A stretch of DNA of 46,506 bases from Sphingobacteriia bacterium (GTDB lineage: Bacteria > Bacteroidota > Bacteroidia > Chitinophagales > Chitinophagaceae), in NCBI GenBank assembly GCA_015999745.1, contig JAECQP010000028.1, positions 1 to 46,506 of the forward strand, read 5' to 3'. The position numbers were made by a program, and so were the translations under genes. The first letter of the stretch is position 1. Each line of letters starts with the position of its first letter. Positions 39,831 through 46,506 of the stretch are shown piece after piece. A model generated the notes under the pieces. It ran no database searches. It had not been told where the DNA came from and was given only the letters and a program-made list of their open reading frames with translations.

Positions 39831-42638
39831 ATGAAAGCAGTCGGTTTTTTTATTCTCTTTTTCCTGGTCGGGATATCGCTGAAAGCGCAGCCCTCCGGTT
39901 CCGTCATTACAGGTATGGTCTACGATTCCCTCTATAAAAAAGGGCTTGCTTATGCCACTGTATCGGTGGTTCATCAGCAGGATTCCACCCTGGTGGGTTT
40001 TACCAGGGCCGATTCTACGGGCAGGTTCAGATTGTCTGGTATTCCAAAGGGGAATTACCTGGTTTCCTTTTCCTATGTGGGGTATCTGCCTGTATGGAAA
40101 TCCGTTCAGCTGAACACCGGCGGGCAGCTGAACCTGGGCAATGTGCCGGTTACTGATCTGCTGCATGCAGGCGAGGTAACCGTTACTGCAAGAAGACCCC
40201 CTGTTACCATTAACAATGATACGGTAGAATTTAATGCAGAGAACTTCAAAACACAACCCAATGCAGTAGTGGAAGACCTGTTAAAAAAACTGCCCGGTGT
40301 TACGGTTGATAAAGACGGAACAGTGAATGTAAACGGGCAGCGGGTCAACCGTTTTCTGGTCAATGGCAAAGAGTTTTTTACCGGTGATCCCAAACTGGCC
40401 ACCAGAAATCTGGATGCGGATGCAATTGATAAAGTGCAGGTTTTCGATAAAAAAAGCGACCGGTCTGAGTTTACCGGTGTAGACGATGGTCAGTCCGAAA
40501 AAGCCATCAACCTGAAACTGAAGAAGGATCGCAGCAATTCACTATTCGGCAAAATCACTGCAGGCGCCGGTACCCGGGAACGCTATGATGCGCAAACCAA
40601 TATCAACCAGTTTAAAGGGGACCGGCAAATGTCGCTGATTGGTATGGGTAATAATACTAACCGGCAGGGCTTCTCCCTTTCCGATGTGATGAATTTTTCC
40701 GGAGATCTTGCAAGGGGCGCCCGCAATGGGGGCGGAATCAATATCCGGATCGGGCCTAATGAAGACAATGGCGGTTTACCTGTTTCGGGTATGGGGCCTG
40801 ACCAGCAGGGGATTGCCACTACCTATGCCGGCGGATTAAATTACAACAATAGCTGGAACAAGAAAACAGATCTTAACTTAAATGGAATCGGGTCGGATGT
40901 TAACCTGGTTACCAACCGGGAAGTGAACAGGCAGAACCTTTTGCCGGGGAATAGTTTTGCCTACAATTCTAAAAGCAGCGACGTACGGCATAGTCAGCAA
41001 CAGCGACTCAATGCGATACTGGATCAGCGTTTTGACAGTTTTACTTCGGTGAAGTTTACACCGCAGATTACCTTGCAGCAAAATGAAAATACCAGTAGCA
41101 GTAATTACACGTCAGCGGATAATGCCGGCGTTAAGCTGAACGAAGGTTCAACTTTTTCGTCAACCAGGTCGGAAGCTTTTAATCTCAACAGTAACCTCCT
41201 CTTAAGGCACCGGTTTAAAAAGAAGGGAAGAACCATCTCATCTACCATTAGCCTGGCCTATAACTCCAGTAAACAGAACGGCAGCCTGAATACCACCAAC
41301 CGGTTCTATTCCGGAGGTATTGCCTTACCGGATTCGGTCATTCAGCAGGTGAATAGCCGTGATGCTGATACCAGGAGCATTGGGGCCAACCTTGTTTATA
41401 CCGAGCCCATTGGTAAAAAGTCTTTGCTCGAGTTTAGTGGATTTTACAATACCAATACCGGCAAGAGTATCAGAAATACCTACGATTACAATGATGTAAA
41501 TGGAAAGTATGATCAGCGGAATTTATTGCTGAGTAACGATTTCACTAGCAGGTACCAGTATGGTGGCGGTGGAATCAACTTTCGTTCCAATATTCAAAAA
41601 CTCAGTATAAGCACAGGGGCCAATCTGCAGTTTGCTGCGCTGGAGAGTACCAATAATTCCAATGCCGGTTTTATACAGCGCTCATTTACAGATATCCTTC
41701 CTTCGGTAAATATTCAATACAGGCGCAGGAACACGAGCACATTGGGGCTGGTGTTCAATACCTCCACCACACAGCCTTCCACTTTCCAGTTGCAGCCTGT
41801 GGCTGATATCAGCGATCCGTTGAATACCTATGTCGGCAATCCTGATCTGAAAAGAAGCTATACGCAATCCATTACCCTGAATATGTCTTCGGTAGATATC
41901 TACACACAGAATAACCTGTTTGCATTCCTGTCTTATTCAAAAACAGATGATGCGGTGATTACCTCGGATATCATTAAACCCAATGGTTCCAGGGTTTCTA
42001 CGCCAGTTAATGCAAACGGCAATTATTTCCTGATTGCCAACGTAAACGCAGGCAGACCGTTAAAAAAACTGAAATCGAGGGTGGATCTGGGTATCGGCGC
42101 TAATATATTCCGGAATATGAGCATGGTAAATGGGGCCGTTAATGCCATTGACAATTACAGCATTACACCCAATATCGGGTACAATTTTGCCATTGATACA
42201 ACCATTGATATTTCTTTCAGGGCCAGGTTGAATTTCAATAGAGCCAAGTACGCTTTACAACCACAGTTGAATAACAACTATGTACAGAAAGTGTATAGTT
42301 TCGAAATGAATAATTATCTCCCCGGGGGCTTCATCCTCAATAACGACCTGAATATGACCGTTAACAGCGGCCGTTCAGATGGATACAATACCAACGTATT
42401 GTTGTGGAATGTATCTCTTTCCAGAAGCTTTTTGAAGCAGAAAAGAGCTGAGATCCGGTTCAGCGTACTGGATCTGCTGAACCAAAACGTGGGGATCAAC
42501 AGAACGGCTAATCAGAACTTTGTACAGGATACAAAATACAATGTATTGCAGCGCTACTTTCAACTGAGTTTCAGCTACCGCCTGAACAGATCAGGTGACG
42601 CAAATGGCGGGGCGAGGGTTATGTTCAGAACCATGTAA
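39831..42638 (+). CDS. TonB-dependent / OMP-barrel family receptor (second paralogue)
   Basis: A 935-residue outer-membrane protein from the ATG at 39831 (signal peptide MKAVGFFILFFLVGISLKAQ). It has the same architecture as the receptor at 27617: regulatory Ig domain 23-110, plug region with INNDTVEFNAENF (128-140), KKLPGV, FLVNGKEFFTGDPKLATRNL and DKVQVFDKKSD, and a C-terminal barrel with the last strand FQLSFSYRLNR. Downstream are a convergent GLPGLI-family gene and a two-component system, a set commonly found with receptors of this type. Phased TTAACC boxes upstream tie it to that two-component system. The ligand is unknown. Confidence 0.87.
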   Translation: MKAVGFFILFFLVGISLKAQPSGSVITGMVYDSLYKKGLAYATVSVVHQQDSTLVGFTRADSTGRFRLSGIPKGNYLVSFSYVGYLPVWKSVQLNTGGQLNLGNVPVTDLLHAGEVTVTARRPPVTINNDTVEFNAENFKTQPNAVVEDLLKKLPGVTVDKDGTVNVNGQRVNRFLVNGKEFFTGDPKLATRNLDADAIDKVQVFDKKSDRSEFTGVDDGQSEKAINLKLKKDRSNSLFGKITAGAGTRERYDAQTNINQFKGDRQMSLIGMGNNTNRQGFSLSDVMNFSGDLARGARNGGGINIRIGPNEDNGGLPVSGMGPDQQGIATTYAGGLNYNNSWNKKTDLNLNGIGSDVNLVTNREVNRQNLLPGNSFAYNSKSSDVRHSQQQRLNAILDQRFDSFTSVKFTPQITLQQNENTSSSNYTSADNAGVKLNEGSTFSSTRSEAFNLNSNLLLRHRFKKKGRTISSTISLAYNSSKQNGSLNTTNRFYSGGIALPDSVIQQVNSRDADTRSIGANLVYTEPIGKKSLLEFSGFYNTNTGKSIRNTYDYNDVNGKYDQRNLLLSNDFTSRYQYGGGGINFRSNIQKLSISTGANLQFAALESTNNSNAGFIQRSFTDILPSVNIQYRRRNTSTLGLVFNTSTTQPSTFQLQPVADISDPLNTYVGNPDLKRSYTQSITLNMSSVDIYTQNNLFAFLSYSKTDDAVITSDIIKPNGSRVSTPVNANGNYFLIANVNAGRPLKKLKSRVDLGIGANIFRNMSMVNGAVNAIDNYSITPNIGYNFAIDTTIDISFRARLNFNRAKYALQPQLNNNYVQKVYSFEMNNYLPGGFILNNDLNMTVNSGRSDGYNTNVLLWNVSLSRSFLKQKRAEIRFSVLDLLNQNVGINRTANQNFVQDTKYNVLQRYFQLSFSYRLNRSGDANGGARVMFRTM

Positions 42639-42654
42639 ACTGCTATTTGTAAAT

Positions 42655-42693
42655 AAAAAAAGAGGCTGTTCTTTTGGGGACAGCCTCTTTTAT
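42655..42693. terminator. Bidirectional terminator between receptor and GLPGLI gene
   Basis: AAAAGAGGCTGT (42658-42669) and ACAGCCTCTTTT (42680-42691) make a 12-bp stem with a 10-base loop. T residues follow on both strands (TTTTAT on plus; six or more T on minus), fitting the two convergent genes on either side. Confidence 0.88.
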
Positions 42694-42712
42694 AAGGGGG
42701 ATGAGGTATGGA

Positions 42713-43504
42713 TTAATTTCTATTCATGCGGAACATTCCCGGCCCCTGCTGATTCATCAGTTCTCCGATGATTTTCTGGTATTCTGCCCTGCTGACCACT
42801 TTCCCTTTTGTTGGTTCTTTCAGCTCTTTCCTGTTAACAGTGCTTTTTACTTCCAGCGCTTTAAAAACAGTCAATCCATTGTCTATATCCATCTCCAGGA
42901 TAGCTCCGGGCAACATTCCATGGCTGTCAGGGCCAGCCGGCGTAAGAAAGTCGGTGGTATACCACGCTACTACCTCCACTTCCCTTGATTTAGGGACTGC
43001 GGTATCTGACACATTGCTTCCTCCCGATACAATTCGCATGGTTCTTACCGCTTGTGTGATTTTTTTAGTGGCTTTTTTACAGGTATATCCCAGCACTGTT
43101 TTGGTCTCATCGCCCAGCTTCCAGGGCTGCTGTTGAATGGTATCAATAATCAGGAAATTTCTTCCCCCCAGTTCGGCCATCTGTACCGACTTTTGATTCG
43201 AGAAATTTTTATAGAGGTCACCCCCATCTGTTCCACCGCCAATGCGGATTTGCATGCCGCCACCACCGCTTGCAAAAGGATCCGGCGCATCTTCTTCGGG
43301 TTGCAGGCGATAAATAGAAACACTGTCGCTGAACAGGAGGAAATGTTTGCTGGTACGGAACTCAGGTATAAACGCTTTCATCTGCTCATTGGGCAGGTTC
43401 CTGTGCGAATTGATTTTTCGCTCGTATAAAATCGTACCTTCTTTTTGTTGTGCTTCTGCACAGATTGCGGCCACCAGGAAGGCTGCAGTTATCCATTTTT
43501 TCAT
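42713..43504 (-). CDS. GLPGLI-family protein
   Basis: A 263-residue exported protein (start ATG at 43504, signal peptide MKKWITAAFLVAAICAEA). The family motif appears as HGMLPGAILEMDID around residues 199-212, and LGYTCKKATKK precedes it. GLPGLI proteins are restricted to Bacteroidota, usually lie beside OMP-barrel receptors and have no known activity. A Gly-rich GGGGMQIRIGGG stretch is present near residues 79-90. It is convergent with the receptor and divergent from the kinase gene. Confidence 0.87.
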   Translation of the reverse strand: MKKWITAAFLVAAICAEAQQKEGTILYERKINSHRNLPNEQMKAFIPEFRTSKHFLLFSDSVSIYRLQPEEDAPDPFASGGGGMQIRIGGGTDGGDLYKNFSNQKSVQMAELGGRNFLIIDTIQQQPWKLGDETKTVLGYTCKKATKKITQAVRTMRIVSGGSNVSDTAVPKSREVEVVAWYTTDFLTPAGPDSHGMLPGAILEMDIDNGLTVFKALEVKSTVNRKELKEPTKGKVVSRAEYQKIIGELMNQQGPGMFRMNRN

Positions 43505-43520
43505 AATCATCATTTTGGAT

Positions 43521-43528
43521 CAAAACTA
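43521..43528 (-). promoter_or_regulatory. -7 promoter element of the GLPGLI gene
   Basis: TAGTTTTG on the minus strand (complement of 43521-43528) matches TAnnTTTG exactly, 16 bp before the start codon at 43504. An inverted repeat AGGCT/AGCCT (about 43533-43551) lies upstream. Confidence 0.5.
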
Positions 43529-43559
43529 TATCAGGCTTTGTTAAACAGCCTTTCTCAAA

Positions 43560-43576
43560 GGTTAATTAAGGTTAAT
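43560..43576. promoter_or_regulatory. Tandem GGTTAAT boxes between the GLPGLI and kinase genes
   Basis: GGTTAAT at 43560-43566 and again at 43570-43576, each preceded by AA, are direct repeats with a 10-bp period; the complement, ATTAACCTT, matches the boxes at 39747-39764. They end about 28 bp before the kinase -7 element and about 32 bp from the GLPGLI one, so a regulator bound here could act on either gene. This suggests autoregulation of the two-component system. Confidence 0.55.
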
Positions 43577-43603
43577 GGGCAACTGAACTGGTAAGGGGTT
43601 GAT

Positions 43604-43611
43604 TATATTTG
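43604..43611 (+). promoter_or_regulatory. -7 promoter element of the kinase-regulator operon
   Basis: TATATTTG is an exact TAnnTTTG match 10 bp before the kinase ATG at 43621. No -33 TTG at normal spacing is seen, consistent with activation from the adjacent GGTTAAT boxes. Confidence 0.5.
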
Positions 43612-43620
43612 TGTACAGGC

Positions 43621-45234
43621 ATGAAAAAAATATATTTTTCGCGAATAATGATGATTGCGGCTATTGCCATGATCGTACTGTTCCAGTGTTACTGGATCAG
43701 CCGGATTTATGCGGAAGAAAAAGGAAGGATGCAAAAGCAGGCCGATATTATTTTCAAGGAATTGGTTTACCAGTTGCAGCTCAACCGGTTCAAAGCAGAC
43801 ACCATGGTTTATAAATTTGGCGGAGCTAATAACCTGTTTGCCCTGGACATGGTGAATTCCATATTGGTAGAAAAAGATGCTGCAGTCAATCGTAAAAGGC
43901 CGGACAGCATGGAGGCGCACCTGAATGGAATGCTCCGCAATATGAAACATGATACAGGCATAAAGAGCATTCAGATTGTGCAGATCAATACCCGGCCCTT
44001 AGTTAAACCCAAATCCGTTGTGAAATTTGTATTTAATTCCGGCAAAAACAATCCCCTGGTTCCGGATTCCCTAAAGAAAGGGCCTGTCGGGCCCCTGCCG
44101 GTGAAAGAAATACCTATGAGCGGAGATTCTACCCGAAAAGGCATAGCGGCTAACAATAAGATCAGCAGGGCTTTTATACAAATGCTCAATACCAATAATC
44201 CGGTTGCCGATTCTTTGCCGGTGAAGCAGATTGATTCGGGTTTTACCGCCGGGCTAAGAAAGGCGGGGATTGGGATGCCATTCACTATTCATACCGGCAA
44301 CTTTGATTCTACTTCGTTGAAAGATACAGCGGTTTCCGGTGCATTTAAAACCAGTCTTGCATCGGTTGGATTTGTGCAGCCAAGATGGTACCAGGCGGTA
44401 TTGGCCAGCCCCGATTCACTGATACTTAAAAAAATGATTCCCCAGATCCTGTTCTCTCTTTTGCTGATCCTGTTCACCTCCATTGCATTCGTATTTCTTT
44501 ATCGCAATATTGCCAGCCAGCAAAAGCTTGCAGTGGTAAAGAATGAGTTTATCAGTAATGTTACGCATGAACTCAAAACGCCGATTGCAACTGTTCAGGT
44601 AGCTGTGGAAGCTCTGAAAAACTTCAATGCCATTGATGATCCCAAGAGAACAAAAGAATACCTGGATATTTCTACCACCGAATTACAACGCCTGAGTATG
44701 CTGGTAGATAAAGTGCTGAAATTATCCATGTTTGAGTCGGGTCGCATTGTACTGAACAAGGAATGGTTCGATATGAAGGAATTGGTGGCAGAAACGATTG
44801 AAAGTATGCGGCTTCAGTTTGATAAGACCGGTGTAAGTGTTTCTCAAAATACGCCTGGGGAAAATATGGCTATCTATGCAGACAAACTGCATATTTCCAG
44901 CGTGGTCTACAACCTCCTGGATAACGCCCTGAAATATTCCGGTAATAAAGGGGTGGTAGAGGTTAGCCTGGCCACTCCATTATCCAATGTGATTGAACTG
45001 CGGGTGAAAGACAATGGAATTGGTATAGCTCCTGAGTTTCAGCAAAAAATCTTCGAGAAGTTCTTCCGTGTTCCTTCCGGAGATATTCACAACGTAAAAG
45101 GATATGGGCTTGGGTTAAGTTATGTTAGCCATATTGTGGAACAACATCACGGGTTGATAGAAGTAAAAAGCGAATTGGGGAAAGGCAGTACATTTATACT
45201 GCGGTTTCCGGTAGGTGATCAAAGCATTTCATAA
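43621..45234 (+). CDS. Sensor histidine kinase
   Basis: A 537-residue membrane kinase, start at the ATG at 43621. Membrane segment 1 is at about 7-27, an extracytoplasmic region of about 245 residues of unrecognised fold follows, and segment 2 is near 274-294. HisKA has the phospho-acceptor H316 in NVTHELKTP. The ATPase domain shows the N box NLLDNALKY (431-439), DNGIGI (464-469) and GYGLGL (494-499). It lies 18 bp upstream of the response regulator gene. What the large sensor region detects is unknown; by location it may monitor the state of the outer-membrane receptor or its ligand. Confidence 0.92.
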   Translation: MKKIYFSRIMMIAAIAMIVLFQCYWISRIYAEEKGRMQKQADIIFKELVYQLQLNRFKADTMVYKFGGANNLFALDMVNSILVEKDAAVNRKRPDSMEAHLNGMLRNMKHDTGIKSIQIVQINTRPLVKPKSVVKFVFNSGKNNPLVPDSLKKGPVGPLPVKEIPMSGDSTRKGIAANNKISRAFIQMLNTNNPVADSLPVKQIDSGFTAGLRKAGIGMPFTIHTGNFDSTSLKDTAVSGAFKTSLASVGFVQPRWYQAVLASPDSLILKKMIPQILFSLLLILFTSIAFVFLYRNIASQQKLAVVKNEFISNVTHELKTPIATVQVAVEALKNFNAIDDPKRTKEYLDISTTELQRLSMLVDKVLKLSMFESGRIVLNKEWFDMKELVAETIESMRLQFDKTGVSVSQNTPGENMAIYADKLHISSVVYNLLDNALKYSGNKGVVEVSLATPLSNVIELRVKDNGIGIAPEFQQKIFEKFFRVPSGDIHNVKGYGLGLSYVSHIVEQHHGLIEVKSELGKGSTFILRFPVGDQSIS

Positions 45235-45252
45235 GTACTTATTGAAGCGAAT

Positions 45253-45939
45253 ATGGCCATCAAAATATTGTATGTGGAAGATGAGATCTTTTTGGGTAAG
45301 ATTGTTTTTGAAACACTTGTTTCAAGAGGGTTTGATGTTTTGATGGAAACCGATGGGAGCAGGGTAATGGATGCCTTCGACAGCTTTAATCCCGATATCT
45401 GTGTGCTGGATATTATGCTCCCCAACAGGAATGGAATTGAAATTGCCGAAGAGATCCGGGCGGGAAATACAATGATGCCTATTATATTCCTGACAGCTAA
45501 GACCCAGACAGAAGATGTGGTGAAGGGATTTAAAACAGGCGGGAATGATTATATCAGGAAGCCCTTCAGTATGGAAGAACTGATTGTGCGGATTGAAAAT
45601 GCTTTGAAAATAAAGGCAGGAGATCAAACCTCCGGCGCGGAAATGGCTGTAATGATCGGAAAATTCTGTTTCGACGGCAACAAGCAATTGCTGATTTTGA
45701 ACGGTGAAGGTAGAAAGCTATCCTTCCGGGAAACGGAGTTATTGCGTTATTTCTGTTTGAATATCAACGTGGTGATACAGCGTAAGGAATTGTTAAATTA
45801 TATCTGGGGAAACGATTCTTTTTTCAACAGCCGCAACCTGGATGTGTACATCACCAAACTCAGAGGCTATCTGAAGGAGGATCCCAACCTTCGGATCATT
45901 ACCATAAAAGGCGTTGGCTACCGTTTTGTGACCGGTTAA
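45253..45939 (+). CDS. OmpR-family response regulator
   Basis: A 228-residue regulator. The receiver has the acidic pair E9/D10, the phospho-acceptor D53 in CVLDIMLPN, T81 and K103 in IRKPFS. The C-terminal winged helix (about 135-228) contains the recognition helix region FNSRNLDVYITKLR (191-204) and the closing IKGVGYRF (218-225). It is co-transcribed with the kinase. The phased TTAACC/GGTTAAT direct repeats upstream of the receptor and kinase genes are the natural candidate targets. Confidence 0.93.
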   Translation: MAIKILYVEDEIFLGKIVFETLVSRGFDVLMETDGSRVMDAFDSFNPDICVLDIMLPNRNGIEIAEEIRAGNTMMPIIFLTAKTQTEDVVKGFKTGGNDYIRKPFSMEELIVRIENALKIKAGDQTSGAEMAVMIGKFCFDGNKQLLILNGEGRKLSFRETELLRYFCLNINVVIQRKELLNYIWGNDSFFNSRNLDVYITKLRGYLKEDPNLRIITIKGVGYRFVTG

Positions 45940-45956
45940 TAAACCCCGAACTACCC

Positions 45957-45964
45957 TATCTTTG
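45957..45964 (+). promoter_or_regulatory. -7 promoter element of kbl
   Basis: TATCTTTG matches TAnnTTTG exactly, 19 bp before the kbl ATG at 45984. No -33 TTG at normal spacing is evident. Confidence 0.5.
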
Positions 45965-45983
45965 CCGTTCAAACGAACGCAAT

Positions 45984-46506
45984 ATGAATGAAAAATTTGT
46001 TGCCCGGATTGGCCAGGAGCTGGCTGAAATTGAAAAAGCCGGCCTTTTTAAGCGGGAAAGAATCATTACCAGCGAACAGGGCCCTGAGATTACTGTAAAT
46101 GGGAAGAAGGTACTGAACTTTTGCGCCAATAATTACCTTGGTCTTTCTTCTCATCCCGCTGTGATTGAAGCGGCACATAAAGCTATTGATACACATGGTT
46201 ACGGAATGAGCAGTGTACGTTTTATTTGCGGTACCCAGGATATTCATAAAGAGCTTGAAAAAAAGCTGTCCGACTTTCTGGGAACTGAAGACACCATATT
46301 GTATGCGGCAGCGTTTGATGCCAACGGTGGTGTTTTTGAACCGTTGTTCAGTGAAGAAGATGCCATTATCAGCGATGCATTGAACCATGCTTCCATCATA
46401 GATGGTGTTCGCCTCTGCAAGGCGCAGCGCTTCAGGTATGAGCACAATAACATGGAGGACCTGGAAGCAAAACTGAAGGAAGCGGCAGACTGCAGAAGCC
46501 GGATCA
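45984..46506 (+). CDS. kbl: Glycine C-acetyltransferase (2-amino-3-ketobutyrate CoA ligase), 5' part
   Basis: The frame from the ATG at 45984 runs off the right edge after 174 codons. It reads as the N-terminal half of an alpha-oxoamine synthase: FCANNYLGLSSHP (near 47-59), GYGMSSVRFICGTQ (near 73-86) and DALNHASIIDG (near 130-140) are the hallmark segments; RFICGTQ rather than other forms favours kbl over biotin or serine-palmitoyl homologues. The PLP lysine lies beyond the window. It is truncated by the window, not by mutation. The enzyme splits 2-amino-3-ketobutyrate with CoA into glycine and acetyl-CoA in threonine breakdown. Confidence 0.88.
   Translation, partial: MNEKFVARIGQELAEIEKAGLFKRERIITSEQGPEITVNGKKVLNFCANNYLGLSSHPAVIEAAHKAIDTHGYGMSSVRFICGTQDIHKELEKKLSDFLGTEDTILYAAAFDANGGVFEPLFSEEDAIISDALNHASIIDGVRLCKAQRFRYEHNNMEDLEAKLKEAADCRSRI

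Noticed and set aside
45984..46506. kbl as a pseudogene
   Set aside because: The frame is intact to the last base and is cut only by the window end.
1..46506. CRISPR arrays, insertion sequences and prophage
   Set aside because: I saw no regularly spaced direct repeats of CRISPR size, no transposase or integrase frame, and no phage structural genes on either strand.

Overview
The window is a stretch of chromosome from a Bacteroidota bacterium, most likely a member of the Chitinophagaceae. The evidence is the arginine cluster built around an N-acyl-ornithine carbamoyltransferase (argF') instead of the classical argF, two SusC-like/OMP-barrel receptors, a GLPGLI-family protein, an HYC_CC_PP-type small protein, a DUF5522 protein, and repeated matches to the Bacteroidota -7 promoter element TAnnTTTG placed just upstream of genes. 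Shine-Dalgarno sequences are not evident and several starts are TTG.

Layout. 1-1.6 kb: an SDR oxidoreductase followed by an AraC-family regulator cut by the window edge, with a near-perfect 18-bp direct repeat upstream of the pair. 1.6-5.2 kb (minus): a secreted N-acetylmuramoyl-L-alanine amidase, then a MarR regulator/acyl-CoA dehydrogenase pair with a palindromic operator next to the marR start. 5.3-8.6 kb (plus): alpha/beta hydrolase, membrane-anchored GT2 glycosyltransferase and a lone DppC/OppC-type permease. 8.6-11.3 kb (minus): a tightly packed Lrp/AsnC regulator - Wzz-like protein - O-antigen ligase unit. 11.4-14.1 kb is an accessory island: a tRNA-like RNA gene with an enormous variable region and its own terminator, coding debris, an AAA ATPase of the DUF234 type, a tandem dyad repeat and a 5'-truncated Fic gene. 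14.1-17.9 kb (minus): sodium:solute symporter - GNAT - serine hydrolase - small PepSY-type membrane protein, partly overlapping. 18-21.4 kb (minus): a metal (probably copper) operon encoding an HYC_CC_PP protein, a double heavy-metal-binding-module protein and a TonB receptor with an N-terminal HMA-like domain. 21.5-27.5 kb (plus): trmB, DUF5522, an alkyltransferase-like protein, a ComB-family phosphatase and a large SWIM/SNF2 helicase. 27.6-30.5 kb: the first OMP-barrel receptor.

30.5-39.7 kb is a complete arginine operon: GNAT (probable first-step N-acyltransferase), argG, argC, argD, argF', argB, an argE-like deacylase and argH, ending with an FKBP isomerase. In front of it is a promoter and a 35-codon leader ORF ending Pro-Arg-Pro-Arg-Arg-Gly-Phe-stop, whose Arg codons sit in one hairpin and whose stop codon sits in another, so the operon is probably controlled by translation of arginine codons. 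39.8-45.9 kb: a second OMP-barrel receptor, a convergent GLPGLI-family gene and a histidine kinase/response regulator pair. TTAACC-type tandem repeats with 10-bp phasing lie upstream of both the receptor and the kinase, suggesting one autoregulated regulon. The window ends inside kbl.

The observations most worth following are the tRNA-like RNA at 11492-11661, the arginine leader at 30570-30709 and the shared TTAACC boxes at 39747-39785 and 43560-43576. All identifications were made by eye from motifs; no database search was run.
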